From Mactromeris polynyma (lineage: Eukaryota > Mollusca > Bivalvia > Venerida > Mactridae), in NCBI GenBank assembly GCA_032209605.1, contig JASFXZ010000010.1, forward strand, positions 14,963,385-15,027,384: a stretch of 64,000 bases of DNA, given 5' to 3'. The first letter of the stretch is position 1; each line of letters begins with the position of its first letter. The translations under genes were made by a program, and so were the position numbers. Shown here one piece after another: positions 1 through 11,444 of the stretch. A model generated the notes under the pieces. It was not told the origin of the DNA. It worked only from the letters and a program-made list of their open reading frames with translations, and did no database searches.

Positions 1-116
1 TGTAAACAGTTAAATTGGCTTATCGATTAAATAAAACATAAATTCTCTTTGATTTTTTTATAAATAAAATTCAAAAGAAGTCCAGCTCAGCATAACTATA
101 CGCATTCGGTAACTTC

Positions 117-2600
117 GCTCCATATCCATGGATTGGTAGCTCCATATACAGGGATGGGTAGCTCCATATACAGGGATTTGAAGCTCCATATACAGGGACG
201 GGTAGCTCCATATACAGGGATGGGTAGCTCCATATACAGGGATGGGTAGCTCCATATACAGGGATTTGAAGCTCCATATACAGGGACGGGTAGCTCCATA
301 TACAGGGATGGGTAGCTCCATATACAGGGATGGGTAGCTCCATATACAGGGATGGGTAGCTCAATATACAGGGATGGGAAGCTCCATATACAGGGATGGG
401 AAGCTCCATATACTGGGATGGGAAGCTCCATATACAGTGATGGGTAGCTCCGTATACAGGGATGGGCAACTCTATATACAGGGATGGGTAGCTCCATATA
501 CAGTGATGGGTAGCTCCATATACTGGGATGGGTAGCTCTATATACAGTGATGGGTAGCTCCATATACAGGGACGGGTAGCTCCATATACAGGGATGGGTA
601 GCTCCATATACAGGGATGGGTAGCTCCATATACAGGGATGGGTAGCTCCATATACAGGGATGGGTAGCTCTATATACAGTGATGGGTAGCTCCATATACA
701 GGGACGGGTAGCTCCATATACAGGGACGGGTAGCTCCATATACAGGGATGGGTAGCTCTATATACAGGGATGGGAAGCTCCATATACAGGGATGGGTAGC
801 TCCATATACAGGGATGGGAAGCTCCATATACAGGGATGGGCAACTCCATATACAGGGATGGGTAGCTCCATATACAGGGATGGGTAGCTCCATACACAGG
901 GACGGGAAGCTCCATATACTGGGATGGGTAACTCCATATACAGTGATGGGTAGCTCCATATACAGGGACGGGAAGCTCCATATACTGCGATGGGTAGCTC
1001 CATATACAGGGATGGGTAGCTCCATATAGAGTGATGGGTAGCTCCATATACAGTGATGGGTAGCTCCATATACTGGGATGGGTAGCTCCATATACAGTGA
1101 TGGGTAGCTCCATATAGAGTGATGGGTAGCTCCATATACAGTGATGGGTAGCTCCATATACAGGGACGGGAAGCTCCATATACAGGGATGGGTAGCTCCA
1201 TATACAGAAACGGAAGCTCCATATACAGGGACGGGAAGCTCCATATACAGTGATGGGTAGCTCCATATACAGGGACGGGAAGCTCCATATACTGGGATGG
1301 GTAGCTCTATATACAGGGACGGGTAGCTCCATATACTGGGATGGGTAGCTCCATATACAGGGACGGGAAGCTCCGTATACAGTGATGGGTAGCTCCATAT
1401 ACAGTGATATGTAGCTCCATCTACAGGGATGGGTAGCTCCATATACAGGGACGGGTAGCTCCATATACAGGGATGGGTAGCTCCATATACAGGGATGGGT
1501 AGCTCCATATACAGGGATGGGTAGCTCAATATACAGGGATGGGAAGCTCCATATACAGGGATGGGAAGCTCCATATACTGGGATGGGAAGCTCCATATAC
1601 AGGGATGGGTAGCTCCGTATACAGGGATGGGCAACTCTCTATACAGGGATGGGTAGCTCCATATACAGTGATGGGTAGCTCCATATACTGGGATGGGTAG
1701 CTCCATATACAGGGACGGGTAGCTCCATATACAGGGATGGGTAGCTCCATATACAGGGATGGGTAGCTCCATATACAGGGATGCGCAACTCCATATACAG
1801 GGATGGGTAGCTCCATATACAGGGATGGGTAGCTCCATATACAGGGATGGGTAGCTCCATATACAGGGATGGGCAACTCCATATACAGGGATGGGTAGCT
1901 CCATATACAGGGATGGGCAACTCCATATACAGGGATGGGTAGCTCCATATACAGGGATGGGTAGCTTCAAATACAGGGATGGGTAGCTCCATATACAGGG
2001 ATGGGAAGCTCCATATACAGGGATGGGTAGGTCTATATACAGGGATGGGTAACTCCATATACAGGGAAGGGTAGCTCCATATACAGGGATGGGAAGCTCC
2101 ATATACAGGGATGGGAAGCTCCATATACAGGGATGGGTAGCTCCATATACAGGGATGGGAAGCTCCATATACAGGAATGGGTAGCTCCATATACAGGGAT
2201 GGGAAGCTCCATATACAGGGATGGGTAGTTCCATATACAGGGAAGGGAAGCTCCATATACAGGGATGGGTAGCTTCATATACAGGGACGGGAAGCTCCAT
2301 ATACAGGGATAGGTAGCTCCATATACAGGGACGGGTAGCTCCATATACAGGGATGGGTAGCTCCATATACAGTGATGGGAAGCTCCATATACAGGGATGG
2401 GTAGCTCCATATACAGGGACGGGTAGCTCCATATCCATGGATGGGTAGCTCCATATCCATGGATGGGTAGCTCCATATACAGTGATGGGTAGCTCCATAT
2501 ACAGGGATGGGTAGCTCCATATACAGGGATGGGTAGCTCTATATACAGGGATGGGTAGCTCCATATACAGGGATGGGTAGCTCTATATACAGGGATGGGG
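117..2600. repeat. 22-bp minisatellite, about 113 copies
   Basis: Head-to-tail array with core TAGCTCCATATACAGGGATG. Variation is mostly substitution (GGGATG/GGGACG/AGTGATG, TAGCTC/AAGCTC/CAACTC), with a rare short unit near 1204. Because 22 is not a multiple of 3, three units (66 bp) make a 22-residue peptide period in all minus-strand frames, which produces long spurious open frames. Units reading CATATCCATGGAT occur only near the two ends (about 120-140 and 2432-2465). Confidence 0.97.
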
Positions 2601-2775
2601 TAAATTACATGGCTATGTTATGAATTACAATTATATTGCATTTTTAGTTACAATTGGAATTACCATTACATTCATTTTCAAATGTAAATGATTAAATTAT
2701 TATTACATTGCCTATGTTATTAATTACAATTACATTTCAGATGTTTCTTGAAGTACTGATGTAATACATTTTTAC
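2601..2775. other. AT-rich spacer with ATTACAATT motifs
   Basis: Between the 22-bp array and the exon at 2776 the sequence repeats variants of ATTACAATTACATT. It is probably intronic to the minus-strand gene whose exon donor lies at 2775/2774. No coding signal is seen. Confidence 0.4.
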
Positions 2776-2930
2776 CTGATTTGCCTTCATGCATGAAGAA
2801 CAATACTCCTTTGGGCAGGAAGAGAAACGAACAGATGTCTTTAAAGTATCTTTGAAATATATATCTGTTTGCCATAAATTTTGTATCAAATATCTTCTCT
2901 TGGCTCGTCTGCAGTAATTCATATGTGAGT
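2776..2930 (-). CDS. Internal exon (B) of an unrecognised minus-strand gene
   Basis: On the minus strand a pyrimidine-rich tract ending ..CTCATCCAAG provides an acceptor, and the exon ends AATCAG followed by GTAAAA, a good donor. The 155-nt exon is entered in phase 1 and left in phase 0. It reads (D)SHMNYCRRAKRRYLIQNLWQ... and ends ..CPKEYCSSCMKANQ, with a CxxxxCxxC cluster. Its phase matches exon A exactly: A ends with a lone G and B starts AC, making Asp. I do not recognise the family. The next downstream exon is not visible, so the 22-bp array probably lies in the following intron or beyond the gene. The exon call rests on splice signals, phase and non-repetitive composition, not on homology. 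Confidence 0.5.
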
Positions 2931-3242
2931 CTTGGATGAGAGCAGACAAATTACGTTTTCGTTCTACTGAGTTTGAAATTAATGCTTTTATGAAAATGTT
3001 CTTGGTTCAGTTTTAGCTTACTTAGAAATAATTGATTCCGAAAACAGAACTAAGCCTCAATTGCAAATTGACAAAAAATGCAGAAGCTAGTGAAATATTA
3101 CAAAAATAGCAACATGTAGTTATCTAAAGTCTTAAAACGGTCTTCGTGACGCTGTGCGCCTATTGTTTTGTATTTGTTTGTCTTGAAATGCAATAAAATA
3201 CAATTCGCTGTTTCTTTGCTTAATATTTGTATGCATCTTTAC

Positions 3243-3392
3243 CAGAAATAAGCCTAGGGAATGGCGTATCTGTAACATAAGGCAATTCATGGTCAAAATC
3301 CCACTGTTTGTTTCTGTCGTTTTGTAACATGCGTCGTTGATGTTTTGTCGTGTTCCACATTAAATCCTCTTTCTCAGTTATTTCATCCCTAA
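3243..3392 (-). CDS. Internal exon (A) of the same unrecognised gene
   Basis: The minus-strand acceptor is ..TTATCAATTCAAG before TTAGGGATG (an alternative AG four bases later would start it at 3388). The donor TTTCTG/GTAAAG lies at 3243/3242. The 150-nt exon reads VRDEITEKEDLMWNTTKHQ..., then ..NKQWDFDHELPYVTDTPF and PRLIS. It is charged, with Trp and Pro residues. Entered and left in phase 1, it joins exon B across a 312-nt GT..AG intron without breaking the frame. The 'LMW...QxxW' look loosely recalls short ciliary microtubule-inner-type proteins, but that is an impression and not an assignment. Upstream exons should lie at higher coordinates; none is certain. Confidence 0.5.
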
Positions 3393-3587
3393 CTTGAATT
3401 GATAAAAACAAAATGTTTATAAAAACAACAACATTGAATGAACTTTCATTCAATATCATTTCGGTTAGGAAATCAGCATATACTAGTATTGAAAAGCTAC
3501 ATCGACAAGGATCGAATAGAAAATGCATTCATTCATGCAACATTTATTATAGTGTATGTATATATCTACTATAATAAATAATCGAAA

Positions 3588-4640
3588 GTTTTCTGTACGA
3601 ATAACGAGTATATTATGTCTTCTATATACCACAGTGTATAACATGGTGACGTCACATGTGACTTTTTCTGGAAATGACGTCACTCAATGAAGTGGCGCTC
3701 GATTATGATCATAACTTAATCCTGTTTGTGGTCGAACAGACCGAGAAGATGTATACACAGTGTATAACCCGATGTGTATCTGAACCACTTCATATATTAT
3801 ACTGGAGAACATCTAGAAGAAATTATATGCATACATTCACTTCTTAAGTAGCTCTACTCATGACATTTCTGGTTGAACCGAAAGACGATTACGAATGAAT
3901 TTCAATGAATCGCAAACGTAAATGGCCTCGAAGAACGCCATTTATTAATCGTTTGTGGTTAACATTAATTCTTCTAAGCATTCCATGCTTTATCGGGTAA
4001 AAAACCGATCAGAAAAGCAAAAATCCGTCTTTTATAAAGTGTTTTCCGCGGCCGTTAGCGTGATCCGTACTTGTCTCTCATCAGCCGACAACGTCACCAT
4101 TGCATAATACCCTCTGCGGTAAGCGTCATCATATCTGTGCATACCAGGGTCCCTTTGGAAGGATCAAACGTCGGTTTAACAGCACCGACATACTTGCAAC
4201 TCGCTAGACTTGTTCGTAAATTATATATGTTCTGATGTATGGAGTAAAACTAGTCAATTATACCGCAAAACTTTAAAATTGAGCATTTTTTTACATTTTT
4301 TTACATTCTTTTCTAAATGTAAAATTTAAACGGACGATACAAACTTTATTCCGCAACGATATCGCTTTTTATTGTTTTTATAGTAAATTTAGACATTCAC
4401 CGTCGTTCAGACGATAAAAGATCCTACAGAAACATCGAAATTACGAATTATTGGTCAGAAAATGAACACCACTAATCGCCTGTCTGGATTGCTTCCCTCT
4501 GTCGAAGTCACATCACTCGGCGGAATTCACATCGGGTTACATACTGTGTTGAAATGGTGTCACTTAAAGAGGAGGCTGTAAATCCCATAGCAGTGATCAA
4601 ATGTATACTATGTAGGATGACGTCATACACAGTATGTATT
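3588..4640. other. Region with inverted CRE-containing segments, possibly a degraded element
   Basis: TGACGTCA-type sites occur at about 3647-3692 and 4619. A segment near 3755-3776 (ACACAGTGTATAACCCGATG) is roughly inverted near 4529-4550 (CATCGGGTTACATACTGTGT). The 3645-3712 part resembles the right arm of the MITE at 5829-6069. This suggests an old inverted-repeat element of about 0.8-1 kb, but the arms are too diverged for firm borders. Confidence 0.3.
4032..4210 (-). pseudogene. GC-richer coding-like fragment, frame-shifted
   Basis: On the minus strand one frame reads CKYVGAVKPTFDPSKGTLVC and is closed by a stop after ..EGIMQW. A second overlapping frame, open from 4163, reads MHRYDDAYRRGYYAMVTLSA and DERQVRITLTAAENTL before TAA at 4032. 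The base composition is clearly less AT-rich than the surroundings. Either this is a degraded coding piece with one frame shift, possibly carried by the surrounding inverted-repeat region, or an upstream exon of the minus-strand gene at 2776-3392. The family is not recognised. Confidence 0.25.
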
Positions 4641-5828
4641 CAGTGCTCTTAAAAAAAGGACAACTTTGACCGAAATATTGAGAAAGGTTTATTTTTTACA
4701 CCAGACGTTACATTGATGCCATTTCTGAGATATTGCAACTACTATAAAGCACAGATTATTTTAACGTTTAAAAAAATGTCCCACCATCATACAGTGTTGA
4801 AAAACGATTTGAAAAATTCAGTATAAAAATGTGGTTATGCAGTATGAATAAAATTGTTTAAACGAGTGATTAAAGAATTCAACACAACGTTTTCTTCAAT
4901 ACAAATATACTCGGATTTCGGAAGATACTTAATCACAATATTTATATGCGGTAACAATGACAAATGAATTCTGAACCAAGTTGATATGCTAACTATAATA
5001 GTAATTATCCAAGGGCACTGATTCCGCCAAATATGATGTTAGCTGTCCAGACACGTACATTCCGTAGTGGACAAACCATTATGTTATATTACTTTGTCAA
5101 GTATATGCTAAACAAACAACAATGTGGCGTAAATCATAGTTTCCTACCAAAACGTGAAGTTCAATGCCTACTAATTAGTATATTTTAACTACACTATATA
5201 TGTTAGAATATATACCTATATCTTACAACCTCATACACAACGCCATGAGAATACTACAAGAGAATGTCAACATTTTACAGATAAGTATCAAAATGCTTTA
5301 GGCATTAGTATCAACATTACTTCCTATCATGTATAATCAGTGACAGTTAACCCTATGGGGACCTCGTCTAGATTCATGCCCCCTACCGCACCATTACAAT
5401 CGCCACAAGATTTAAATGGAAACGTGTCAAAGATACAGGCTCCCATAGGACATATTCCATAAGTCACAAGGTGAGTTTTATGTCCTTAAAGTACATTGAT
5501 GACTAAACAGCGTCACTGACTTGTTAGAAAACAACGGGACAATGCGTCCATTAGGACCACTACATTATTGTTTTACATTTAAGATAATTTGTTTAAAAAC
5601 CATACAAGTTCAATGGATGAATGTATTCGTTACAAATTATCACAAACTTCAAATTTAACATTCTCTTGATTGACAAATTAAGATTCTTTTCATGTAATCA
5701 CATTGAATGTTTTCTTTCATAGGATAGCTTACAAGCTACACTGATCAGTTTGATATATCAAATGTAAGTTAGTATTGATACAAAAATAATACCATGACAT
5801 ATTCTCTATACGGGCATTATGGTCATAT
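4641..5828. other. AT-rich intergenic or intronic DNA
   Basis: I see no array, no element ends and no open frame with coding character. Confidence 0.5.
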
Positions 5829-6069
5829 ATGAGCGCTGCTTTGGGATTTTCCACCTCTTCTGTAAGAGACGTCATTTCAAGAAACCGCAACCTTCGATGT
5901 CAGTATTTGCAAGCAGGAAGCAATATTTACTCCATACGGTCACTTCGTTTTCATATTGCCATATGGGGCAAATATTGCTTACTGTCAGTACATGGTGACG
6001 TCACACGCGACATATTTTGGAAAGGACGTCATTAAAAGAAGAGGTTGGAAATCGTACAGCGGTGCTCAT
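5829..6069. mobile_element. MITE-like inverted-repeat element (family C)
   Basis: The left arm starts ATGAGCGCTGC and the right arm ends GCGGTGCTCAT. The arms pair imperfectly over roughly 100 bp each, sharing CCACCTCTTC, GACGTCATT and AAGCAATATTTACTC-type blocks. CRE-like GACGTC occurs in both arms, near 5870, 5998 and 6026. There is no transposase. A related but truncated copy is at 38794-38937. An open frame at 5829-6035 is only the element read through. Confidence 0.6.
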
Positions 6070-6151
6070 CGTTTAAAGTTATATTATAGTTCAGCCATCC
6101 GAAAAACTATGGTTTAGCTAGCATTAATATCAAGCAAGTTAAAACCTTTAA

Positions 6152-6467
6152 ATGCATGTCTATGAGACTAAAATAACCCCTTGCTTGTTCATGCATGTCT
6201 ATGAGACTAAAATAACCCCTTGCTTGTTCATGCATGTCTATGAGACTAAAATAACCCATTGCTTGTTCATGCATGTCTATGAGACTAAAATAACCCCTTG
6301 CTTGTTCATGCATGTCTATGAGACTAAAATAACCCCTTGCTTGTTCACGCATGTCTATGAGACTAAAATAACCCCTTGCTTGTTCATGCATGTCTATGAG
6401 ACTAAAATAACCCCTTGCTTGTTCATGCATGTCTATGAGACTAAAATAACCCCTTGCTTGTTCATGC
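6152..6467. repeat. 39-bp minisatellite, 8 copies
   Basis: Unit begins ATGCATGTCTATGAGACTAA and ends CCCCTTGCTTGTTC. Copies are nearly identical (single-base changes near 6259 and 6349) with no indels. Because 39 is a multiple of 3, both strands stay open with a 13-residue peptide period; I regard those frames as artefacts. Confidence 0.97.
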
Positions 6468-6525
6468 TTTTGTATTCGTTGATGATGATTTGCTGATTGG
6501 TTTACTTCTCCTTTAGATTTTAGTA

Positions 6526-8333
6526 TTGTTTTCTGTCCCCTTCCTGTATGTGACCCCTGGTCCCTCTGTTGTTGTATGTCCCCTTCCTGTATGTGACCCT
6601 GGTCCCTCTGTTGTTGTATGTCCCCTTCCTGTATGTGACCCCTGGTTCCTCTGTTGTTGTATGTCCCCTTCCTGTATGTGACCCTGGTCCCTCTGTTGTT
6701 GTATGGCCCCTTCCTGTATGTGACCCTGGTCCCTCTGTTGTTGTATGTCCCCTTCCTGTATGTGACCCTGGTCCCTCTGTTGTTGTATGGCCCCTTCCTG
6801 TATGTGACCCTGGTCCCTCTGTTGTTGTATGTCCCCTTCCTGTATGTGACCCGGTTCCTCTGTTGTTGTATTTCCCTTCCTGTATGTGACCCCTGGTCCC
6901 TTTGTTGTTGTATGTCCCCTTCCTGTATGTGACTCCTGATCCATCACTTGTTGTATGTCCCCTTCCTGTATGTGACCCCTGGTCCCTCTGTTGTTGTATG
7001 TCCCCTTCCTGTATGTGACACCTGGTTCCTCTGTTGTTGTATGTCCCCTTCCTGTATGTGACCCCTGGTCCCTCTGTTGTTGTATGTCCCCTTCCTGTAT
7101 GTGACCCGGTGTCTCTGTTGTTGTATGTCCCCTTCCTGTATGTGACCCCTGGTCCCTTTGTTGTTGTATGTACCCTTCCTGCATGTGACCCCTGATCCAT
7201 CTGTTGTTGTATGTCCCCTTCCTGTATGTGACCCCTGGTCCCTTTGTTGTTGTATGTCCCCTTCCTGTATGTGACCCCTGATCCCTTTGTTGTTGTATGT
7301 ACCCTTCCTGTATGTGACCCCTGATCCATCTGTTGTTGTATGTCCCCTTCCTGTATGTGACCCCTGATCCATCTGTTGTTGTATGTCCCCTTCCTGTATG
7401 TGACCCCTGGTCCCTTTGTTGTTGTATGTACCCTTCCTGTATGTGACCCCTGGTCCCTCTGTTGTTGTATGTACCCTTCCTGTATGTGACCCCTGATCCA
7501 TCTGTTGTTGTATGTCCCCTTCCTGTATGTGACCCCTGATCCATCTGTTGTTGTATGTCCCCTTCCTGTATGTGACCCCTGATCCATCTGTTGTTGTATG
7601 TCCCCTTCCTGTCTGTGACCCCTGATCCATCTGTTGTTGTATGTCCCCTTCCTGTATGTGACCCCTGATCCATCTGTTGTTGTATGTCCCCTTCCTGTAT
7701 GTTACCCCTGATCCATCTGTTGTTGTATGTCCCCTACCTGTATGTGACCCCTGATCCATCTGTTGTTGTATGTCCCCTTCCTGTATGTGACCCCTGATCC
7801 ATCTGTTGTTGTATGTCCCCTTCCTGTATGTGACCCCTGATCCATCTGTTGTTGTATGTACCCTTCCTGTATGTGACCCCTGGTCCCTCTGTTGTTGTAT
7901 GTACCCTTCCTGTATGTGACCCCTGATCCATCTGTTGTTGTATGTCCCCTTCCTGTATGTGACCCCTGATCCATCTGTTGTTGTATGTCCCCTTCCTGTA
8001 TGTGACCCCTGTTTCCTCTGTTGTTGTATGTCCCCTTCCTGTATGTGACCCCTGGTTCCTCTGTTGTTGTATGTCCCCTTCCTGTATGTTACCCCTGATC
8101 CATCTGTTGTTGTATGTACCCTTCCTGTATGTGACCCCTGGTTCCTCTGTTGTTGTATGTCCCCTTCCTGTATGTGACCCCTGATCCATCTGTTGTTGTA
8201 TGTCCCCTTCCTGTATGTGACCCCTGGTTCCTCTGTTGTTGTATGTCCCCTTCCTGTATGTGACCCCTGATCCATCTGTTGTTGTATGTCCCCTACCTGT
8301 ATGTGACCCCTGATCCATCTGTTGTTGTATGGC
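6526..8333. repeat. 43-bp minisatellite, about 42 copies
   Basis: Unit contains GTCCCCTTCCTGTATGTGAC followed by CCCTGATCCATC or CCCTGGTCCCTC and then TGTTGTTGTAT. Some units are 42 bp (one C fewer). Between about 6650 and 6850, GTCCCC and GGCCCC forms alternate, showing a local dimer. Frame drift between 42 and 43 bp explains the overlapping minus-strand open frames. Confidence 0.97.
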
Positions 8334-9362
8334 CCTCTTTGATTGTACCTCCTCCCTTTGCTTATATCTGTCTAGGGAATTTTTGATCTGTGAATTTGGT
8401 CCCTGACCCATCTTTTTGCACTTTTTATCTACATACCAAATAGAATTTGACATTGTCACTGAACTAGTTGAGTGTTCTAAGAGACTGGTAACTACATAGT
8501 TTACAATTCTCATGCATCTATCTCGCAGCGCCATTTTGTTTCTTATATCACTTGATAGGAAATGCAAGTACACGTTTGGGTTTCAATTATTTTACAGCTG
8601 ATTTTATTATTCTCAATTGAATGTTTTTCTATTAAGCTTACATTCAAACAATACTCAAATGTTGGTAGATCTAACCGTCGTACGTTGTGCTCGCCGATTG
8701 TTTCTAAAGCGATATCTACTGAAACTTAAACGTTTGCTTCACCCATACATGTCACAGAGTTAACTCGCGACTATAATTTCACACTATGTTCAAAATAAAC
8801 CTTTAAACTTTATAATAAATAACAATGACTTGTCATTAGCATAAACGTATACTACACTGAATTGAAATATGGCAATATGCGCGTCTGTTGTATAAATAGT
8901 ATATTTCAAAACGCTTTGACACTCCTAACCAAAACAATATTAGCGATTGCACTAAACAAGATTGTGAATAATATTATTTCACTGTCCTTAAAGTCGCAAT
9001 ATAGATGTAGAGTGATTATTTGATGGATAAGTTCTACCCTTACCATTTCGTGTGACATTAGTTCAACCGTGAGCACTTTGTCACAGTTAGTCAAACTACT
9101 CAAAACTTATTGTTTTGAATGTACATGTACTGTATATTATATTCTTTTACTATTATTGCTACACCTACATTGTTTTCATATTGCCGGTAGGTAATTATTT
9201 CATGATTAAACAACCGACCGAAACTTAATTATCAATGGTAGGTATGATATTTGAAAACCAAATAACCATGTTTACAGTTTCAATTATTTATCTTGTTGGC
9301 TTAAAGCTTTTTGAGCTTACTAATTATTCTGGCATTTTGTTACAAGTAATGATATCATCCTG
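8334..9362. other. AT-rich spacer without recognisable genes
   Basis: A minus-strand frame entering the 43-bp array from about 8573 has a non-repetitive start, but it has no splice or homology support. Nothing else is seen. Confidence 0.45.
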
Positions 9363-9422
9363 CTTATATAACGATCACGTGACTTATATAACGATCACGT
9401 GACTTATATATCGATCACGTGA
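9363..9422. repeat. 20-bp tandem repeat, 3 copies, E-box bearing
   Basis: Three copies of CTTATATAACGATCACGTGA (the third has TATATC). Each carries the palindrome TCACGTGA, an optimal bHLH-ZIP E-box of the USF/MITF/TFE type. The same TCACGTGA core occurs in the large array at 14143-20798. Confidence 0.9.
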
Positions 9423-10051
9423 CAGGAGGCATAATTATGATTTCTCCCATATATCTATATCTAATAATATCTAGTTCATGCATTTGTGTTTTTATGGAAA
9501 TATTCGTAATACAAACCGTTATGAAAGGGTTCAATGGGCAGTAAATATTCAGATAGAAATAGTTGATGAGAAATGAAAGAATTAAATGAATGAATGTATT
9601 GAATAAATGGTTTAACAAAACATATAATAGGTACATTGTAGCGTCTTCTTTGTTTGAACATAGATTGTAAGTAGTTGATGTTAATAGGAACAAGAAATAT
9701 CTGTAAAATGATAAAAGGCGTCTTCCGGTATGTTAAATGAAATAATGTTTTTGCAACATGTTGAAAAATAAATCCTTACAAAAAATTAACTCGGATATAT
9801 ATATACTATAATCCTTTTTTATATATGCTGTTTTCTCGAATATTCGTGCCACTAAGCAGAAAAGTCATTGCAAGTACATGCGGTACACAGTTACTTACAT
9901 ATTGTTTTCATTTTAAACTAAATAAAACATTTATGTAAACCATTACAATGTCTGAAGCATCATGCGTTTATGTTTTGCAATGAAACATGTTCTTAAACAG
10001 AAGGTCAGTGGATGATGCAATATCTAACTGATACTGTTCGCACGTCTTACA
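9423..10051. other. AT-rich spacer
   Basis: Only short AT-rich open frames on the minus strand (9415-9693). They have low-complexity hydrophobic composition and no recognised domain. Confidence 0.45.
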
Positions 10052-10262
10052 AAAACCCCGTTTGGTGCCTCTTGGATAAACGAAAACCCCGTTTGGTGCT
10101 TCTTGGATAAACGAAAACCCCGTTTGGTGCCATTTGGGTGAAAATATGAATGGTCAGAATTTAAAAAGCCCACATCGAGGAAAACATTCGGTTTGCCAAA
10201 AAATGTAGGTCAAAATCTATGTTATACAGCTACGCCGAAAAATTACGCGCATAAACTTCGGG
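10052..10262. mobile_element. Dispersed repeat (family E) with triplicated 31-bp start
   Basis: AAAACCCCGTTTGGTGCCTC followed by TTGGATAAACG is present about 2.7 times (10052-10137). The sequence then continues through GAAAATATGAA, TAGGTCAAA and TACGCCGAAAA. The same order of blocks occurs once, without triplication, at 49854-50014, so this is a dispersed repeat with a local tandem expansion at one end. Confidence 0.55.
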
Positions 10263-10455
10263 AAATTGTCTGTACTAGTGTCAATAAGTCCAACATACGT
10301 AAATATTAAAGATATACAGTCGGACCTTGTTTATTCAACAACTTTCTGTCAGAATACTTTGTATCATCCGAAATAAATATCAGGCCCCGATGTATCTTTT
10401 TAGGCATGTCGGATTGAAATGGGCTTTCCGACACCATGTATTATTCGAAATAAAA

Positions 10456-11145
10456 TGTCAGACCCAATGATTTCAGACCCAATGATTTCAGACCCAATGA
10501 TGTCAGACCCAATGATTTCAGCACCAATGATGTCAGACCCAATGATTTCAGACCCAATGATTTCAGACCCAATGATGTCAGACAAAATGATGTCAGACCC
10601 AATGATGTCAGACCCAATGATGTCAGACCCAATGATGTCAGACTCAAAGATTTCAAACCCAATGATTTCAGACCCAATGATGTCAGACCCAATGATTTCA
10701 GACCCAATGATTTCAGACCAAATGATTTCCGACCCAATGATGTCAGACCCAATGATTTCAGACCCAATGATTTCAGACCCATTGAGTTCAGACCCAATGA
10801 TGTCAGACCCAATGATGTCCGACCCAATGATGTCAGACCCAATGATGTCAGACCAAATGATGTCAGACCCAATGATGTCAGACCCAATGATGTCAGACCC
10901 AATGATTTCAGACCCAATGATGTCAGACCCAATGATGTCAGACCCAATGATGTCAGACCCAATGATGTCAGACCCAATGATATCAGACCCAATGATTTCA
11001 GACCCAATGATGTCAGACCCAATGATGTCAGACCCAATGATGTCAGACCCAATGATGTCAGACCCAATGATGTCAGACCCAATGATTTCAGACCCAATGA
11101 TGTCAGACCCAATGATGTCAGACCCAATGATGTCAGACCCAATGG
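10456..11145. repeat. 15-bp minisatellite, 46 copies, no indels
   Basis: Unit CAGACCCAATGATGT with a common T/G variant (GATTTC or GATGTC). The array is exactly 690 bp and keeps register throughout. The plus strand reads SDPMM/SDPMI pentapeptides in a 265-codon open frame at 10419-11216, and minus-strand frames are open as well (GLTSL, IIGSD). The main variant changes Met to Ile, so there is no sign of protein-level constraint. I annotate a repeat, not a gene. Confidence 0.95.
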
Positions 11146-11276
11146 TTAAGCTTCTTATGCATCTTTTTCTTGATATTGGAATTGCTATAAAACGAAAAGT
11201 AGATATCCGATTTTAATATTTTTTGTATGAAATGAAAGTTATAATATATATGTTTGAACATGTAAACACCTGAAAA

Positions 11277-11444
11277 TGTAATGTTTGGTCACTAATACAG
11301 GTTTTGTCGTGGTGCAGCTGTAATGTTTGGTCACTAATACAGGTTTTGTCGTGGTGCAGCTGTAATGTTTGGTCACTAATACAGGTTTTGTCGTGGTGCA
11401 GCTGTAATGTTTGGTCACTAATACAGGTTTTGTCGTGGTGCAGC
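11277..11444. repeat. 42-bp minisatellite, 4 identical copies
   Basis: Unit starts TGTAATGTTTGGTCACTAAT and ends CGTGGTGCAGC. The four copies are identical by eye, which implies a recent expansion. Both strands stay open because 42 is divisible by 3. Confidence 0.97.

Noticed and set aside
96..2564. Long minus-strand open frame of 22-residue repeats (MELPIPVYGATHPCIWSYPS style)
   Set aside because: All minus-strand frames are open because three 22-bp units form 66 bp without stops. There is no unique start and no constraint on substitutions.
6513..8275. Glutamine/threonine-rich repeat proteins on the minus strand
   Set aside because: 43-bp unit read in three frames. 42-bp units cause frame changes with no stop, so no single protein is favoured.
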